Assembly (NCBI GenBank): GCA_023376005.1
Contig: CM042152.1
Location: 89,124,187 to 89,188,186, forward strand
From: Doryteuthis pealeii
Lineage: Eukaryota > Mollusca > Cephalopoda > Myopsida > Loliginidae
Direction of reading: 5' to 3'
Length of the DNA stretch: 64,000 bases
Shown here: piece by piece, positions 1-9,319 of the stretch
Layout of the letters: every line of letters starts with the position of its first letter
How positions within the stretch are numbered: position 1 is the first letter of the stretch
Notes under the pieces: model-generated
Told to the model about the DNA's origin: nothing
The model's input: only the letters and a program-made list of their open reading frames with translations
The model's database searches: none
Program-made: the position numbers and the translations under genes

Positions 1-92
1 GCCAAAACGTTGTACAGATAACAATAAAGATGAGGACAATAGTTTGAATAATATAAATAATACTAATAATAAACCTTGTCAAGGATTTGAAG
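1..92 (+). repeat. Tail of hammerhead-related dispersed repeat, cut by window edge
   Basis: Opens with GCCAAAACGTTGTACAGATA and runs through ACAATAAAGATGAGGACAAT. The same tail recurs at about 3882-3970, 17980-18210, 27255-27350, 27620-27740 and 60192-60316, where it follows a hairpin of the form CTGAAGAAGGCC...GGCCGAAAC. Only the 3' part is present here; the hairpin would lie before base 1. Confidence 0.7.
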
Positions 93-99
93 TTGTCTT

Positions 100-478
100 G
101 TCGATTCCTTTCCTATTGTTATGCTATATTCCATTTTTGTAATTGTCAAATGTTATAAAATCTAGTTTCAATTTATTGATATGATAAAATAAATCATTAT
201 TTTTCTAATTCTGAGAAGTTTTAAATACTTGAGGTTGTCCTTGAGGCTCTCCTTGCAATGGGAAGATTTGAAGTAGAGATAATTATCTATATCTGTGGGT
301 TTAGTGTTTTGTGTTATTTCCGATTGTTCATTTTCATATATGTATATCAAGGTGTGGATTTTTCAAGGTTAAATTTAATAGAATCCCGTTTTCTTTTTAA
401 GCGAATGAGGATATTGTTAAGTTTTGTTTCTCTTTCTCTATTGCCAAAGAATATGTCATCTATATATCTAATAGGAGG
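100..478 (-). pseudogene. Penelope-like element reverse transcriptase, C-terminal palm and thumb part (broken)
   Basis: Read on the minus strand, the translation gives RYIDDIFFGN near 475-445, then a segment containing IKFNLEKS and, after a +1 frameshift near 350, KPTDIDNYLYFKSSH and LKLLRIRKI. The YIDD catalytic box followed by a Lys-Pro-Thr-Asp...Tyr-Leu-x-Phe-Lys-Ser block is the pattern I know from Penelope-like retroelements, whose RT copies RNA at a chromosomal end or nick. No GIY-YIG endonuclease follows. A SINE starts right at the upstream edge (about 475), so the rest of the RT has been cut away. The piece at 2960-3470 has the same orientation and holds the earlier RT motifs, so both may be one element split by later insertions. 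Clearly inactive. Confidence 0.75.
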
Positions 479-602
479 CGTGTGGTGTAATGGTTATCAT
501 CATAGGAAATGGACTTGGCAACCTGGTTTCAAATCCTGAATGAGGATAGTTGCATTTCACATAGCATTAATACCCCTGGGAAAGGTATGTGTTCCAGCAT
601 AT
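475..602 (+). repeat. tRNA-derived SINE (type 1), 5' half
   Basis: Pol III promoter boxes are visible: A-box-like TGGTGTAATGG near 484 and B-box-like GGTTTCAAATCC near 526. The body then runs through a CATTTCACATAGCATTAATA-type segment and GGGAAAGGTATG. This family recurs more than ten times in the window; the consensus ends in GTGTCACATCCTGCTCGTG plus a short tail. Here the 3' half is missing. Confidence 0.85.
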
Positions 603-652
603 TGGCGGTTTTGACGAGGATCAAACTCGCGGCCTTCTGCGTGTAAAGCAGA
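603..652 (-). pseudogene. tRNA-Val(UAC)-like 3' fragment
   Basis: On the minus strand TCTGC / GCAGA forms a 5-bp anticodon stem (bases 652-636) around the 7-nt loop TTTACAC, which puts TAC (valine) in the anticodon position. It is followed by a T-arm GCGAG / CTCGT with loop TTTGATC, seven acceptor-strand bases, a discriminator G and CCA at 605-603. The D-arm and 5' acceptor strand are absent, so this is not a functional tRNA gene. CCA in the right place suggests derivation from a processed tRNA or from a SINE end. Confidence 0.55.
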
Positions 653-659
653 ATTGCAG

Positions 660-1090
660 CACAGTGTTTTGTGTACTGGATCATTTGCATGCGATGTTTT
701 ATACTGGGTCATTTGCATGCGATGTGCTATATTAGTACATCTAGTACATGAGACCTTGATATCATTGCACTACCAGCCTGTCCTTCGGGGGTCCGGTGTG
801 CTTCGGCCATTGGACCGGTCGTGTTGAATTATTAGCGTCGATCCCAGGGAGCTATCCCCCCAGGCAATACCTGCCCTCCTTGGGGGCAGGGCTGGGTTTA
901 TTGCCCAGTGCTTGAGGTGCCCTCTTGAGGGGGAATGCCGACGGGATCAATGCAATTTTTGTTCTTTCCAACCCATGAGCCTCGGCTTGTGGGTGGGCCC
1001 ACGTTAAAACGAGGCCTTGTGCCCAGTCCATACAAGTGGGGTATGCGACAAATAAACCAGCCTTGGAGGAAGTAAAAGTTTGTAAGCTGC
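660..1090. other. GC-rich unassigned segment with two octamer motifs
   Basis: Two copies of ATTTGCAT (683-690, 711-718) sit in a short direct repeat. A GC-rich stretch (about 771-1070) with several small hairpins follows, far above the local base composition. I recognise no gene or repeat family here. Confidence 0.4.
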
Positions 1091-1325
1091 ATTTGAAATT
1101 GAAATTTTATCTTTTGTTAACTGGTTTATTTATGCATTTGTTATATCCTTTGTTTTGTTATATTTTAATTTAAGGTAAACCATGTCGACTGTATCAAAGA
1201 CTCAAGAGTACAGAAGACCAATAAATACCTGTGAAAATCAAAAACTACTTTGTTATTCCTAATGCTGGTACAGTATGCATCAAACTATTCTTCCACCAGC
1301 TATTGGTAATTTGTATTATGGTGTA

Positions 1326-1429
1326 GGCTCTTTACAATTGGTACTAGAAGTAAAACTCAGAATTAATACCTGTTAAATTCCGCTTAAGAAATTAACTATG
1401 TGTCACATCCTATTTGTGTGGAGGGCTTC
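1326..1429 (+). repeat. tRNA-derived SINE (type 1), 3' fragment
   Basis: Matches the 3' body of the family at 12440-12735 and 45475-45774: GGCTCTTTA, AAACTCAGAATT, CCGCTTAAGAAATT and GTGTCACATCC end motifs in order. The tRNA head is missing. A (TG)n tract follows at 1430-1471. Confidence 0.75.
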
Positions 1430-1471
1430 GTGTGTGTGTGCATGTATGTGTGTGTGTGTGTGTGTGTGTGT
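1430..1471. repeat. (TG)n microsatellite
   Basis: Nearly pure TG dinucleotide run between two SINEs. Confidence 0.9.
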
Positions 1472-1474
1472 ATA

Positions 1475-1724
1475 AGTAAAGTCAGCGGAGCAATCTAATG
1501 TCAGTATCAACCATACAGCAAGGGAATCTATCCCCTTTTCACTAGTGCTAGACCAAGGAGATCATTTTAGCATCTGAGGTGGAGGGCCACACCTACCATC
1601 AGCTTCTCACTTTACTGCCCAGATCCCTGTGCTACTGATACGCTGAGTTGGTGAGGGCCAGTATCGAACCAGGAACCTTGTAATTCCTAGGTGGACTCTC
1701 TACCAACTGAGCTAAACTCGCCCT
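1475..1724 (-). repeat. tRNA-Lys-type SINE (type 2), full length
   Basis: On the minus strand it starts with AGGGCGAGTTTAGCTCAGTT and GGTAGAG (A-box region near 1714-1696), followed by a B-box region. The body, seen on the plus strand, holds GAATCTATCCCCTTTTCACT and CTAGACCAAGGAGAT. The head resembles tRNA-Lys, as in SINEs described from octopus. Other copies are at 23820-24073, 34929-35082, 38600-38825, 54490-54612 and 62208-62437. Confidence 0.85.
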
Positions 1725-1824
1725 GTGTGTGCATGTATATATATATATATATATATATAATAATAAATCAAAACAATCATTATTACTTTTAGAATATACA
1801 TAAATTTCTTTGAATTAATGTATA

Positions 1825-2346
1825 TACAAGGTGTATCAAAAAAGTATCGAGATTTTTGTACTTTTTTGACACACCTTGAATTCTGAAAAAAAAAAAATAA
1901 CATTCCATTCATTGATTTTTTTCAGAATACAAGGTGTGTCAAAAAAGTACCAAATTTAAAGCTGTATTTACCAAGAAAGAAATGAAGAATGAATGGAATG
2001 TTATCTTTTTTTTCAGAATACAAGGTGTGTCAAAAAAGTATAAAGTTTAAAGCTGTATTTACCAAGAAAGAAATGAAGAATGAATGGAATGTTATCTTTT
2101 TTTTCAGAATACAAGGTGTGTCAAAAAAGTATAAAGTTTAAAGCTGTATTTACCAAGAAAGAAATGAGGAATGAATGGAATGTTATCTTTTTTTTCAGAA
2201 TACAAGGTGTGTCAAAAAAGTATAAAGTTTAAAGCTGTATTTACCAAGATAAAAATGAAGAATGAATAGAACATTATTTCTTTTCAGAATACAAGGTGTG
2301 TCAAAAAAGTACAAAAGATCTCGATACTTTTTTGACACACCTTGTA
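1825..2346. mobile_element. Mariner-like non-autonomous element with five internal 91-bp units
   Basis: The ends are inverted repeats: TACAAGGTGTATCAAAAAAG at the left, and its complement ending CACACCTTGTA at the right, each next to TA. Inside, a unit beginning AATACAAGGTGTGTCAAAAA recurs at about 1926, 2017, 2108, 2199 and 2288, a period near 91 bp. Each internal unit therefore carries its own copy of the terminal motif. TIR sequence and TA flanks fit the mariner/Tc1 superfamily. No transposase is present. A diverged relative lies at 49540-49752. Confidence 0.75.
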
Positions 2347-2469
2347 TATCTTGGTATATGACTGTACAGTAACTGTACTCATTACCTTTAATTTGTTGGT
2401 AATGTTTTCCATTACAATCAAAATTATTTAGTGTTAAAAGTAATTGGTAATTTGCTTGAAGCATTGTTA

Positions 2470-2892
2470 AGTATGTTATAATATATTAATGATTTGAAGG
2501 CAATTACAATGCGTATAAAAACTAAAAACAAAAAGATGTTATTTTTTTTGTCTTATCGATTTCAAAGTAGAAACTTCATCTTCAGAGGTGTATATCAGAA
2601 ATATACGTGCTTAAGTTTGTTTTTTTTGTGTGGTTATATTTTTTTTTCTTATTTTTAAAAAAAATTTTTTTTTCCTTCTCCTCCTTTCTTTTTTCTTTAT
2701 GTTATGAATGAAATGGGCGAATAACTGTAATTTCTTATTTTTTTGAATGTCTGTTGAGAACGAATGTTTGAACCCTGCCTCGTATATGTATCCAATATTG
2801 TCTGTTTATCTTCCGGTGAATATTGCAACAATGTAGCCATGTCGAATTCAAAATAAAAACCGTCACATAGAAAAATTCATATACTTAGCTTT
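2470..2892 (+). repeat. Dispersed repeat family A (about 420 bp)
   Basis: Runs from TTAATGATTTGAAGGCAATT to TTCATATACTTAGCTTTT. The reverse-complement copy is at 28789-29205 and a partial copy ends the window (63880-64000). It contains pyrimidine-rich tracts and, on the minus strand, a CTGAAGA...ACTTTGAAATCG hairpin that resembles a decayed hammerhead core. No coding sequence. Confidence 0.75.
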
Positions 2893-2959
2893 TATTTTCT
2901 TTTCTTTTTTCTTTTCTTTTTTTTTCTTCTTTTTTTAATATTTTTATCAGAAATGTGTT

Positions 2960-3470
2960 AGTATAGTATTTAGTGTTAGTATATTGTACATTAAGGTTGT
3001 TATTGATTTGTTCATGCTTTGTTTATTGTTCTATTATCTAAGCTTTCTTTCAGGAATTATTCCTTCTTCATGTTTAATATTCAAGCATAGGGATTTAATA
3101 TCCATAGTTACTAGGGTAGTAATTTGGAGAATTGATTTAATGTTAATACTTTTATCAAGGAAATGTGGACTGTCATGCATGTAGTATTTAACTTTCTTAG
3201 TTAAAAGTTGTATCTAGTGATCAACATATTGGATATTTTGGTCGTGTGGAAATTGATTGGAGAGATTATTGGTCTAACTGGATTATTCATTTCATATATT
3301 TTTTCAGCTGTTTTGGTATTAACAGGTGCAAATATTTCTACTGTTTCTTTAAGTAAGTTGATTTTTGTATTTATTCTGATTATTTTTTTTCTTTTCCAGT
3401 TGTTACATAATTCATGGGTAGCTTATGAATTGTGTAAGTTGTGTAGATAGAATTTGAACTGATTTCTTTA
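2960..3470 (-). pseudogene. Penelope-like element reverse transcriptase, N-terminal and palm part (broken)
   Basis: Minus-strand translation gives KLLKETVEIFAPV, then NPVRPIISPINFHTTKISN near 3290-3235. After a stop or frameshift near 3205 it gives LVTMDIKSLCLNIKHEEGI near 3120-3060. The R-P-I-(I/V)-S block followed by the motif A block VTxDxxSLxxNIxHxEGI is typical of Penelope-like RTs; the first catalytic Asp is in TMDIKSL. The normal continuation (motif B, then YIDD) is cut at about 2960, but a YIDD fragment in the same orientation lies at 100-478. I infer one old element interrupted by about 2.5 kb of younger repeats, though two unrelated fragments cannot be excluded. Stops and frameshifts make it inactive. 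Confidence 0.75.
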
Positions 3471-3472
3471 AA

Positions 3473-3830
3473 AATTTCAAATTGGACCACTTTTGGACAT
3501 CAATCCCCAAAGAAACTACCCACAAGAATATAGGTTGTATACACTTTTCGTTACTTACTTAACTAAACATTTCATGTAACTAAACATCTGACTAACATAG
3601 CAGTTAAGGCAGTACATCTTCTCTGCCCGACGTCAAACTGAAACTGAGGACCCAACCAGGTCCCACGTGACTTCACATATTTCGCGGGCTTTCTGTACTA
3701 TTCCAAGGAAAGTCCCGCCCGTGATATGAAAAGGGCCATCCCTTTAGAAATACAGGGGACTGACAATAATCTTATGCAACTGCATAGATTATGTAACATA
3801 TACGTGCAGAACTGGCTGACTTACACTATA
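3473..3830 (+). repeat. Short repeat interrupted by a solo LTR
   Basis: GGACCACTTTTGGACAT (3485-3501) through CACAAGAATATA, resuming at 3799 with TATACGTGCAGAACTG. The same sequence occurs uninterrupted at about 4190-4255 (CCACTTTTGGACATGAATC ... ACGTGCAGAACTGACTGACT), which shows the insertion site of the LTR at 3533-3798. Confidence 0.75.
3533..3798 (-). mobile_element. Solo LTR, family 1, internally shortened, TSD TATA
   Basis: Reads on the minus strand from TGTTACATAATCTATGCAG to the end GTATACAACC (consensus end GTATACAACA). It is flanked by TATA on both sides (3529-3532, 3799-3802). Compared with the copies at 20646 and 31833 it lacks the distal 150 bp or so. See those entries for the family. 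Confidence 0.8.
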
Positions 3831-3881
3831 AATCTTACACTAGGAATCACACATTTCATTTTTTATAGTAACTGCTAACAG

Positions 3882-3970
3882 AGAAATGTTGTACAGATAA
3901 CAATGAAGATGAGAACAACAGTCCTAATAATTCAAATAATATGAAAACATCCTTGTCCAGAAATTGAACC
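3882..3970 (+). repeat. Hammerhead-related dispersed repeat, tail fragment
   Basis: ATGTTGTACAGATAACAATG and ACAACAGTCCTAATAATTC match the tail listed at 1-92. The hairpin part is missing. Confidence 0.7.
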
Positions 3971-4117
3971 TGAGTCACCAATTGCATTTTCTAAGCGCAC
4001 CTCCATATTGGGTCCCTGTATGTGCTATTAATTTCGTTTGGGTAACAATACATCAATTGCCATGGAAAGAAATTTCAGTGTTTATCCAAATGCACTAGAT
4101 GTCCATACTGGTTTCTT

Positions 4118-4170
4118 TAATCTTTGTAAGGCAAACGGTCTTGGCAAAGGAAAACTCTGAATTCAAAACT
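4118..4170 (+). repeat. tRNA-derived SINE (type 1) fragment
   Basis: AAGGCAAACGGTCTTGGCAA and GAAAACTCTGAATTCAAAAC match the middle of the type 1 SINE body. Ends are missing. Confidence 0.5.
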
Positions 4171-4850
4171 ATTATACGAATGTGGCAGGGGACCACTTTT
4201 GGACATGAATCTTCTAAGTATCTATCCACATGAACGTACGTGCAGAACTGACTGACTCCATATTGGGTGAATGCAGTCACAGTCACAATAGAAAATGTGT
4301 CATTCTGCATAATGCCAGACCATTTTCAACAAGAAAATCAAAGATTTCAGCTTCAATGCTTTACCTTGTCTGCCTTTCATGCTTGATGCTGCAACATCAA
4401 ACTTGTTCAGATAACTGGAATAATTTTAGATGATAAAACACTTTGAAATATTGCTTCTCAATTTTATTTACATCAAAGGTCTGTTTCCTTTCACAAATTA
4501 GGAATTGAAAAATTGATTTCAACTTAAACAATTATGATGAAAATGCTGGAATAGACTCCCTCATGGTCTGGTTGATACTGACTTTAGGCTACCCCAAAGT
4601 CTTTACTTTTTACTTACATGTAATTAAATGATCTTTAACTCTTAACGTCCTATACCACCTCATTCCACCTGGCCAGAAGTCACATTAATTTTACTAATCT
4701 GCCCCAAATGATAGCATTTGTTTAAATGTAATATTAAACATTTAGAAGTCTTTGATTTAAGGAAAATAACAGGTAACTTTAAATGAAAATGCCATTTTTT
4801 GATAAATCCTAATAGGAATGGGAAAATTCTGAGTTAAAGTGATTTACTGA

Positions 4851-5240
4851 TGTTGGGTTGTGTTCCCTTGCCTGGAAGAGTTATCTTCCCTCTGGTTCCC
4901 CGTTTTTGACCACCAGGGTTTTTTTGGTATTTAAGCGCCTATTTTGAACTCTCAGCCTCTACTCTTTCTTCTCCGGGAACTCACACACATGGGTTCGATG
5001 TTTATGTCTATACCTTTTTCGTGTGGGGGCTTCTGCTCCCAACACAATGCTAGTAAGTTCACTTTCTTATGGACTCACCATAACCCCTCATTACTTCTAT
5101 GTATATATATTATCCACTACGTATCTTGTCTCATGTATATGTATTTCATGTCTTAAATGTTTCTCCATGTGCTTATATTAAAGTCCAGTGTTACATTTCA
5201 CACCCTTGGTCGGAGTTGTTTTGTTCAACCAATTATAACA
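4851..5240 (+). mobile_element. Solo LTR, family 6 (diverged copy)
   Basis: Starts TGTTGGGTTGTG and ends AATTATAACA. It holds a promoter-like GTATTTAAGCGCC near 4930 and TTGGTCGGAGTTGTTTTG near the end. It aligns along its length with the LTR at 43635-44472, which has TATTTAAGCGG and TTTGTCGGAGTTTTATC at matching places. No target duplication is visible, so the edges are less certain. Confidence 0.65.
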
Positions 5241-5963
5241 TTATTATAACCTTGAATATATCAAGTAATGATATCCTGTAATTGATATCAAGTAATGATA
5301 TCCTGGCAAACTTAAAAGAATATTATAACAATATATTTCCCTTTAAAAGGTTTTCACTTGAAGTCAAATCTGAAGATTTTGTGACAAGTGATAAAGATTG
5401 AAACTATCCTAAGATAATCTTGAGAGGATTATCTGGTCTGATAAACTTGAACATATCTATAAAAGCCAAAAGACCAGACCATATCACAAAGACACGTCTG
5501 ACCATTGCTGGCTATTTTTTCTCTATAAGCTACTTTTTCAGTAGACACTGTCAATAATGATAAGTTTAAGTGGTTATCTTGCCTGGCATTTTCACAGGGA
5601 TCCCCCATTTCATCCCCAAGTTGAATTTTTCTTTTTCCTTCTCCAAGACAATGTTGACCCCAAGGAATTATCTTATTTCTGAAGATGATACCATTATTCC
5701 TCAAGCCCAATGTGTTGATCTGCGCATTGAACTAACAAGATCAGAAGGTCATCGTCCGATTAGTGAGGGATTTTCTCAATCTTTTCGATAAAACCTAATC
5801 TTTGGCATGTTCAATAAGTAACGTAATATAAGTAATATAAGTAATATAACAGTTTACAATGTAACTTGCTGATCCTCATTCTTATTTATGAGTAACAAAA
5901 AAGTAATTGATAATAAACCACTTGATTTGATATTTTATCTGTTTATATCAGAAAAAAAAAATA
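5241..5963. other. No gene recognised
   Basis: AT-rich. A short direct repeat (ATATCAAGTAATGATATCCT) lies at about 5257-5305. I see nothing else of note. Confidence 0.6.
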
Positions 5964-6255
5964 TCTTATCATAATGGAGATTGTGTGTTTTACTGTCTGT
6001 AACTGAAACTATATTACTACTCAAGTCACAATTTCCTTAATTATTTATGTCACATTCTTCATAATTTTATTTTTATTTAAACCTCAATTATTAATAAAAT
6101 TGTATTACATTATTAATACTGTTGACCATATCTACATACTAATAACATGCAATTGTATTTATATATACAACAACATAGCAGTTTACAGTGTGAATGTGAA
6201 GGCTAATTTGCATATTGATAAAAAAAAATTGATTTATAATTGTTATTATTTCTTT
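5964..6255 (+). mobile_element. Helitron-type element, 5' part only
   Basis: Begins TCTTATCATAATGGAGATTG after an A, as in the complete copies at 47906-48534 and 29805-30439. It follows them through ATTATTAATACTGTTGACCA and GGCTAATTTGCATATTG. The sequence departs from the family before the (TA)n tract at 6258, so the hairpin and CTAG end are missing. Confidence 0.7.

Positions 6256-6257
<2 letters not shown>

Positions 6258-6298
<41 letters not shown>
6258..6298. repeat. (TA)n microsatellite
   Basis: Pure AT dinucleotide run between a Helitron part and a fold-back element. Confidence 0.9.
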
Positions 6299-6302
<4 letters not shown>

Positions 6303-6594
6303 CTTTAAGGGTAATCATTATGATCACCTATATAGGTGGATACGAAGGAAAAGAGTGAAAAATAAAAAAAAAAATTAAAAAATTGTTTTATTTGATAAAA
6401 ACAAGGGCCCTTTCGTCCGGTTGCTCATCAAGGTTTTTACAGCGGAGACGACTAAAAGTCAAATTGTAAATACATATGGGTATATATATGAGGGGTTTTT
6501 TTTTTAGGGAAAAGAAGAAAAGAAGAAAAAAAAAAAAAAAAAAAATTTTTTACTTCTTTTAAATCCCCATTATGTGACACATAATCAAATAAAA

Positions 6595-6627
<33 letters not shown>

Positions 6628-6687
6628 CACTCTTTTCCTTCGTATCCACCTATATAGGTGATCATAATGATTACCCTTAAAGTATTA
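6299..6687. mobile_element. Fold-back element with hammerhead-like core
   Basis: About 60-bp inverted arms: AATACTTTAAGGGTAATCAT at 6299 and its complement ending at 6687. Both contain the CACCTATATAGGTG palindrome and a CTTCGTATCC block. A second pair (TTGTTTTATTTGA / TCAAATAAAACAA) lies further in. The centre holds poly-A/T runs and a hammerhead-like motif on the minus strand. No coding sequence. Confidence 0.7.
6396..6439 (-). ncRNA. Hammerhead-like ribozyme, variant core CTTGATGA
   Basis: Stem I is a perfect 7-bp pairing, TAAAAAC (6439-6433) with GTTTTTA (6402-6396). Core CTTGATGA has one T more than the consensus CUGANGA. GAAA follows at 6414-6411 and stem III is AGGGCCCT, giving a CUU cleavage triplet. 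Stem II is weak. The extra core base probably harms or abolishes cleavage, but the same CTTGATGA occurs in the elements at 14.3, 14.8 and 27.1 kb. Confidence 0.4.
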
Positions 6688-6710
6688 TTTAATTTGCTTG
6701 TACCAGAAAT

Positions 6711-6716
<6 letters not shown>

Positions 6717-6742
<26 letters not shown>
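6717..6742. repeat. (TA)n microsatellite
   Basis: AT dinucleotide run. The stretch 6745-7150 after it has a diverged direct repeat around CTGACATGAAAA (about 6749 and 7088) and no gene. Confidence 0.85.
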
Positions 6743-6743
<1 letters not shown>

Positions 6744-7161
6744 CACTTCCTGACATGAAAAAAACAATAAAAACCCAAGAACAATTCTTAAATGCATCTG
6801 ACACAGGTGCTTAGTCCTACAACCTTGCTAATTCTCATAATCCTGATCTGAGATTTCTACACATTCAAACCAGCACCAATGGACTATGTTCAAACATGAT
6901 GTCAATTGCATGCAATGAATGCTCTTATTAAAAAATGTCATTGATCACAGAAAACATCTTTAAATTGATAGTGTAGTCATATCCACTTGTCCAACAATGA
7001 TAAAAAAAAGTACACTTGTGTTATAACATCAGAGATTTTTGATGATTTTTAAAAAGCTTTCCTCAACAGTTGCAATATCTCACTCCCTGACATGAAAAGG
7101 CCAATAAAATTTTAAAAAACTCAAGAACAAATCTTAGTCTGTCATCTTTAATAAGATATGC

Positions 7162-7167
<6 letters not shown>

Positions 7168-7221
<54 letters not shown>
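7168..7221. repeat. (TA)n microsatellite
   Basis: AT dinucleotide run. Confidence 0.9.
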
Positions 7222-7223
<2 letters not shown>

Positions 7224-7411
7224 ATAAACAAGGACTATCATTGCTTTTCTCGTTATTCTGTGATAAAATTTTTTTATCACCTTCCATATACCAACAAATG
7301 CCCTGATGATGATCTAAATAATAGATCAAAACTTACCACTTAACTTATTTAAACCTGTGTTTTTTCAATTTTTCTTAATATACTACATACCATTGGATTC
7401 ACTTCCCTTTC

Positions 7412-7415
<4 letters not shown>
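7222..7415. repeat. Hammerhead-related element between (TA)n tracts (decayed)
   Basis: Contains CTGATGATGATCT...AGATCAAAAC near 7302-7332, a stem II hairpin after a CUGAUGA core whose GAAA has become AAAA. It ends in TGGATTCACTTCCCTTTCTT next to (TA)n. The complement of that edge, GAAGTGAATCC, is shared with the elements at 14.2, 17.2, 29.5 and 49.0 kb. Confidence 0.5.

Positions 7416-7454
<39 letters not shown>
7416..7454. repeat. (TA)n microsatellite at the LINE 3' end
   Basis: AT run directly following the ATCATCATCATCATG tail of the LINE. Confidence 0.85.
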
Positions 7455-7456
<2 letters not shown>

Positions 7457-7462
7457 TCATCA

Positions 7463-9230
7463 TCATGTCGCGCAGTTTGCACGGATATCCATGACAATCT
7501 CTCGCCAACCTTCCCTATCATTCATCGACTCTGGGAGTTCCTCCGCGCAGCAGCCAGCATCCTTACATAGTTGGTCAATGTAGGTCCTGACTGGGCGGCC
7601 CACATTAGCGTGTCCATGTGCTGGCTTCCACAATAGTACGTCGCTTACGATCTCGTCCTTGTTTCTCCAGCAATGTCCTGCATGCCTAGCCCGTCTTACT
7701 CGTATGGTTTGTGAGATGGGGGGTAGGTGGCCATACAGTTGCTTTTTTGTGGGGTGCTGCGTCCACGACTTATTCAGGACCGCTCGCAGCATTCTGGTGC
7801 AGCTCCCATCTAGCTTATTCTCAAGGCGTTTTGTTAGGGTCCAGGTGGTACAGCCATACAGCAGCACCGACACAACCACAGCCTGGAAGAATCGTCTCTT
7901 TAGTTTGTCGGGGAGATCGGATTTCCATATGACTGATAATTTGTTGGTGGCCAACCATGCCTTTCCTATTCGAGTGTTAACATCGCTTTCTGTGGATGAG
8001 ATATTACTACCTAGGTATGTGAATTGTTCCACCGACTTAAGAGGCTTGCCGTCAAGTGTGGAGATGTCTCCTTTCTTTTTGAAGCTCATGAACTCAGTTT
8101 TATCAGAGTTCACATATAGGCCGACGCTCTTTGCTGCCTTCTCCAGGCTGTGCAGGAGTGCCTCAGCCTGTGCCGGGGTATCTGCAAGAAGTGCGAGATC
8201 ATCAGCATAGTCTACATCTGTGACAGTTTGTGCAGGATATCGCCTGCTTCTTGCTTTTCTTAGAGTGAAACCTTTTTCTTTTATGGTATCTAGTGAAGTT
8301 CGGAGTACATAGTCTAGGCATATGATAAATATATATGGTGCTAATGTATCTCCCTGAAGGACCCCCGCGGTGATGTCGAAGAAATCTGTGTCGCCATCTG
8401 GTGAGCGTACCATTGCTTTAGTGTCTTTGTAGAGCATCATTATGGCGGCAACAATTTCTTTGGGGAGACCGTATGCTAGTAGTATTTGTTCCATTTTCCC
8501 TCTGTGTATGGAATCAAATGCCTTAGAGAAATCTACGAATAGTAGCGTTGCCTCTAGATTTTTTGCTCTAACCCCTTCTATGATTCGTCGTATAGTTAGG
8601 ATTTGAGAGGTTGTGGATCTATTTCTGCGGAAACCGTTTTGGTTTTTCCTGAGGACTTTCTCTATTTCGGGTCGGATGCGATTAAGAAGAAGGGCATTAT
8701 ATATCTTAGCTGCAATAGCAGTAAGAGTTATGCCTCTGTAGTTTTTAGCGATTCCTAGATCTCCTTTTTTTGGGAATGGGAGGATGCATCCTTCCGTCCA
8801 TTTATTTATTCTATTTTGTCTATATACAGCATTGCATAGCCTAAGCAGTATGTCGTTGAACTTTCCCATCTTCCATACTTCTGGGGGTATTTCGTCTAGA
8901 CCTGCTGCTTTTCTATTTTTTAGTTTCTTTAATACTTCGTCGAGTTCTTCTGTTGTAAAATCCCCTAGTTTTATGTCTAGTTGTCTATTTATGATCTTTT
9001 GGGTATTATTTTCTATGTTTTTAGGTGGGTTCCCCAGAAGTTTCTGGAAGTGGTCTTTCCATTTCTGCAGTCTATCTTTCTGGCTGGTTGCCTTTAGCTT
9101 TGATCTAGAGGTACTTTTCCTATCGCTGATTTCATTTACTATTTGCCATGCTAATCGCGATTGTCTGTCTTCCACTGATTGTTTGATGTTGTTTATTTGC
9201 GCCTGTATATATTCTGTTTGTTCTTTTTGT
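7463..9230 (-). pseudogene. LINE reverse transcriptase domain and C-terminal region
   Basis: An open frame of about 570 codons from VEDRQSRLAW to the stop at 7463. RT landmarks in order: PFPKKGDLGIAKNYRGITL (about residues 131-150), NQNGFRRNRSTTSQ, LLFVDFSKAFDSIHRGKM (motif A Asp), AGVLQGDTLAPYIFIICLD (motif B), DVDYADDLALLAD (catalytic YADD) and LKSVEQFTYLGS. The C-terminal part has YGCTTWTLTKRLENKLD, ARHAGHCWRNKDEI and GRPVRTYID, as in RTE-type and related single-ORF LINEs; there is no RNase H. RT primes on nicked target DNA and copies the element RNA. All catalytic Asp residues are present. The frame is broken from the endonuclease by a shift near 9225 in an A-rich run. Confidence 0.9.
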
Positions 9231-9319
9231 ATGTTTTGGTTAGTTCTATCTGGGCTTTTCTAAGGTTGTGTAAATTTGTGTTGGCCGGGTTTGTTTTATT
9301 GAGTTGGGCTGCTTTTTTT

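Noticed and set aside
603..652. Functional tRNA-Val gene
   Set aside because: D-arm and 5' acceptor strand are missing.
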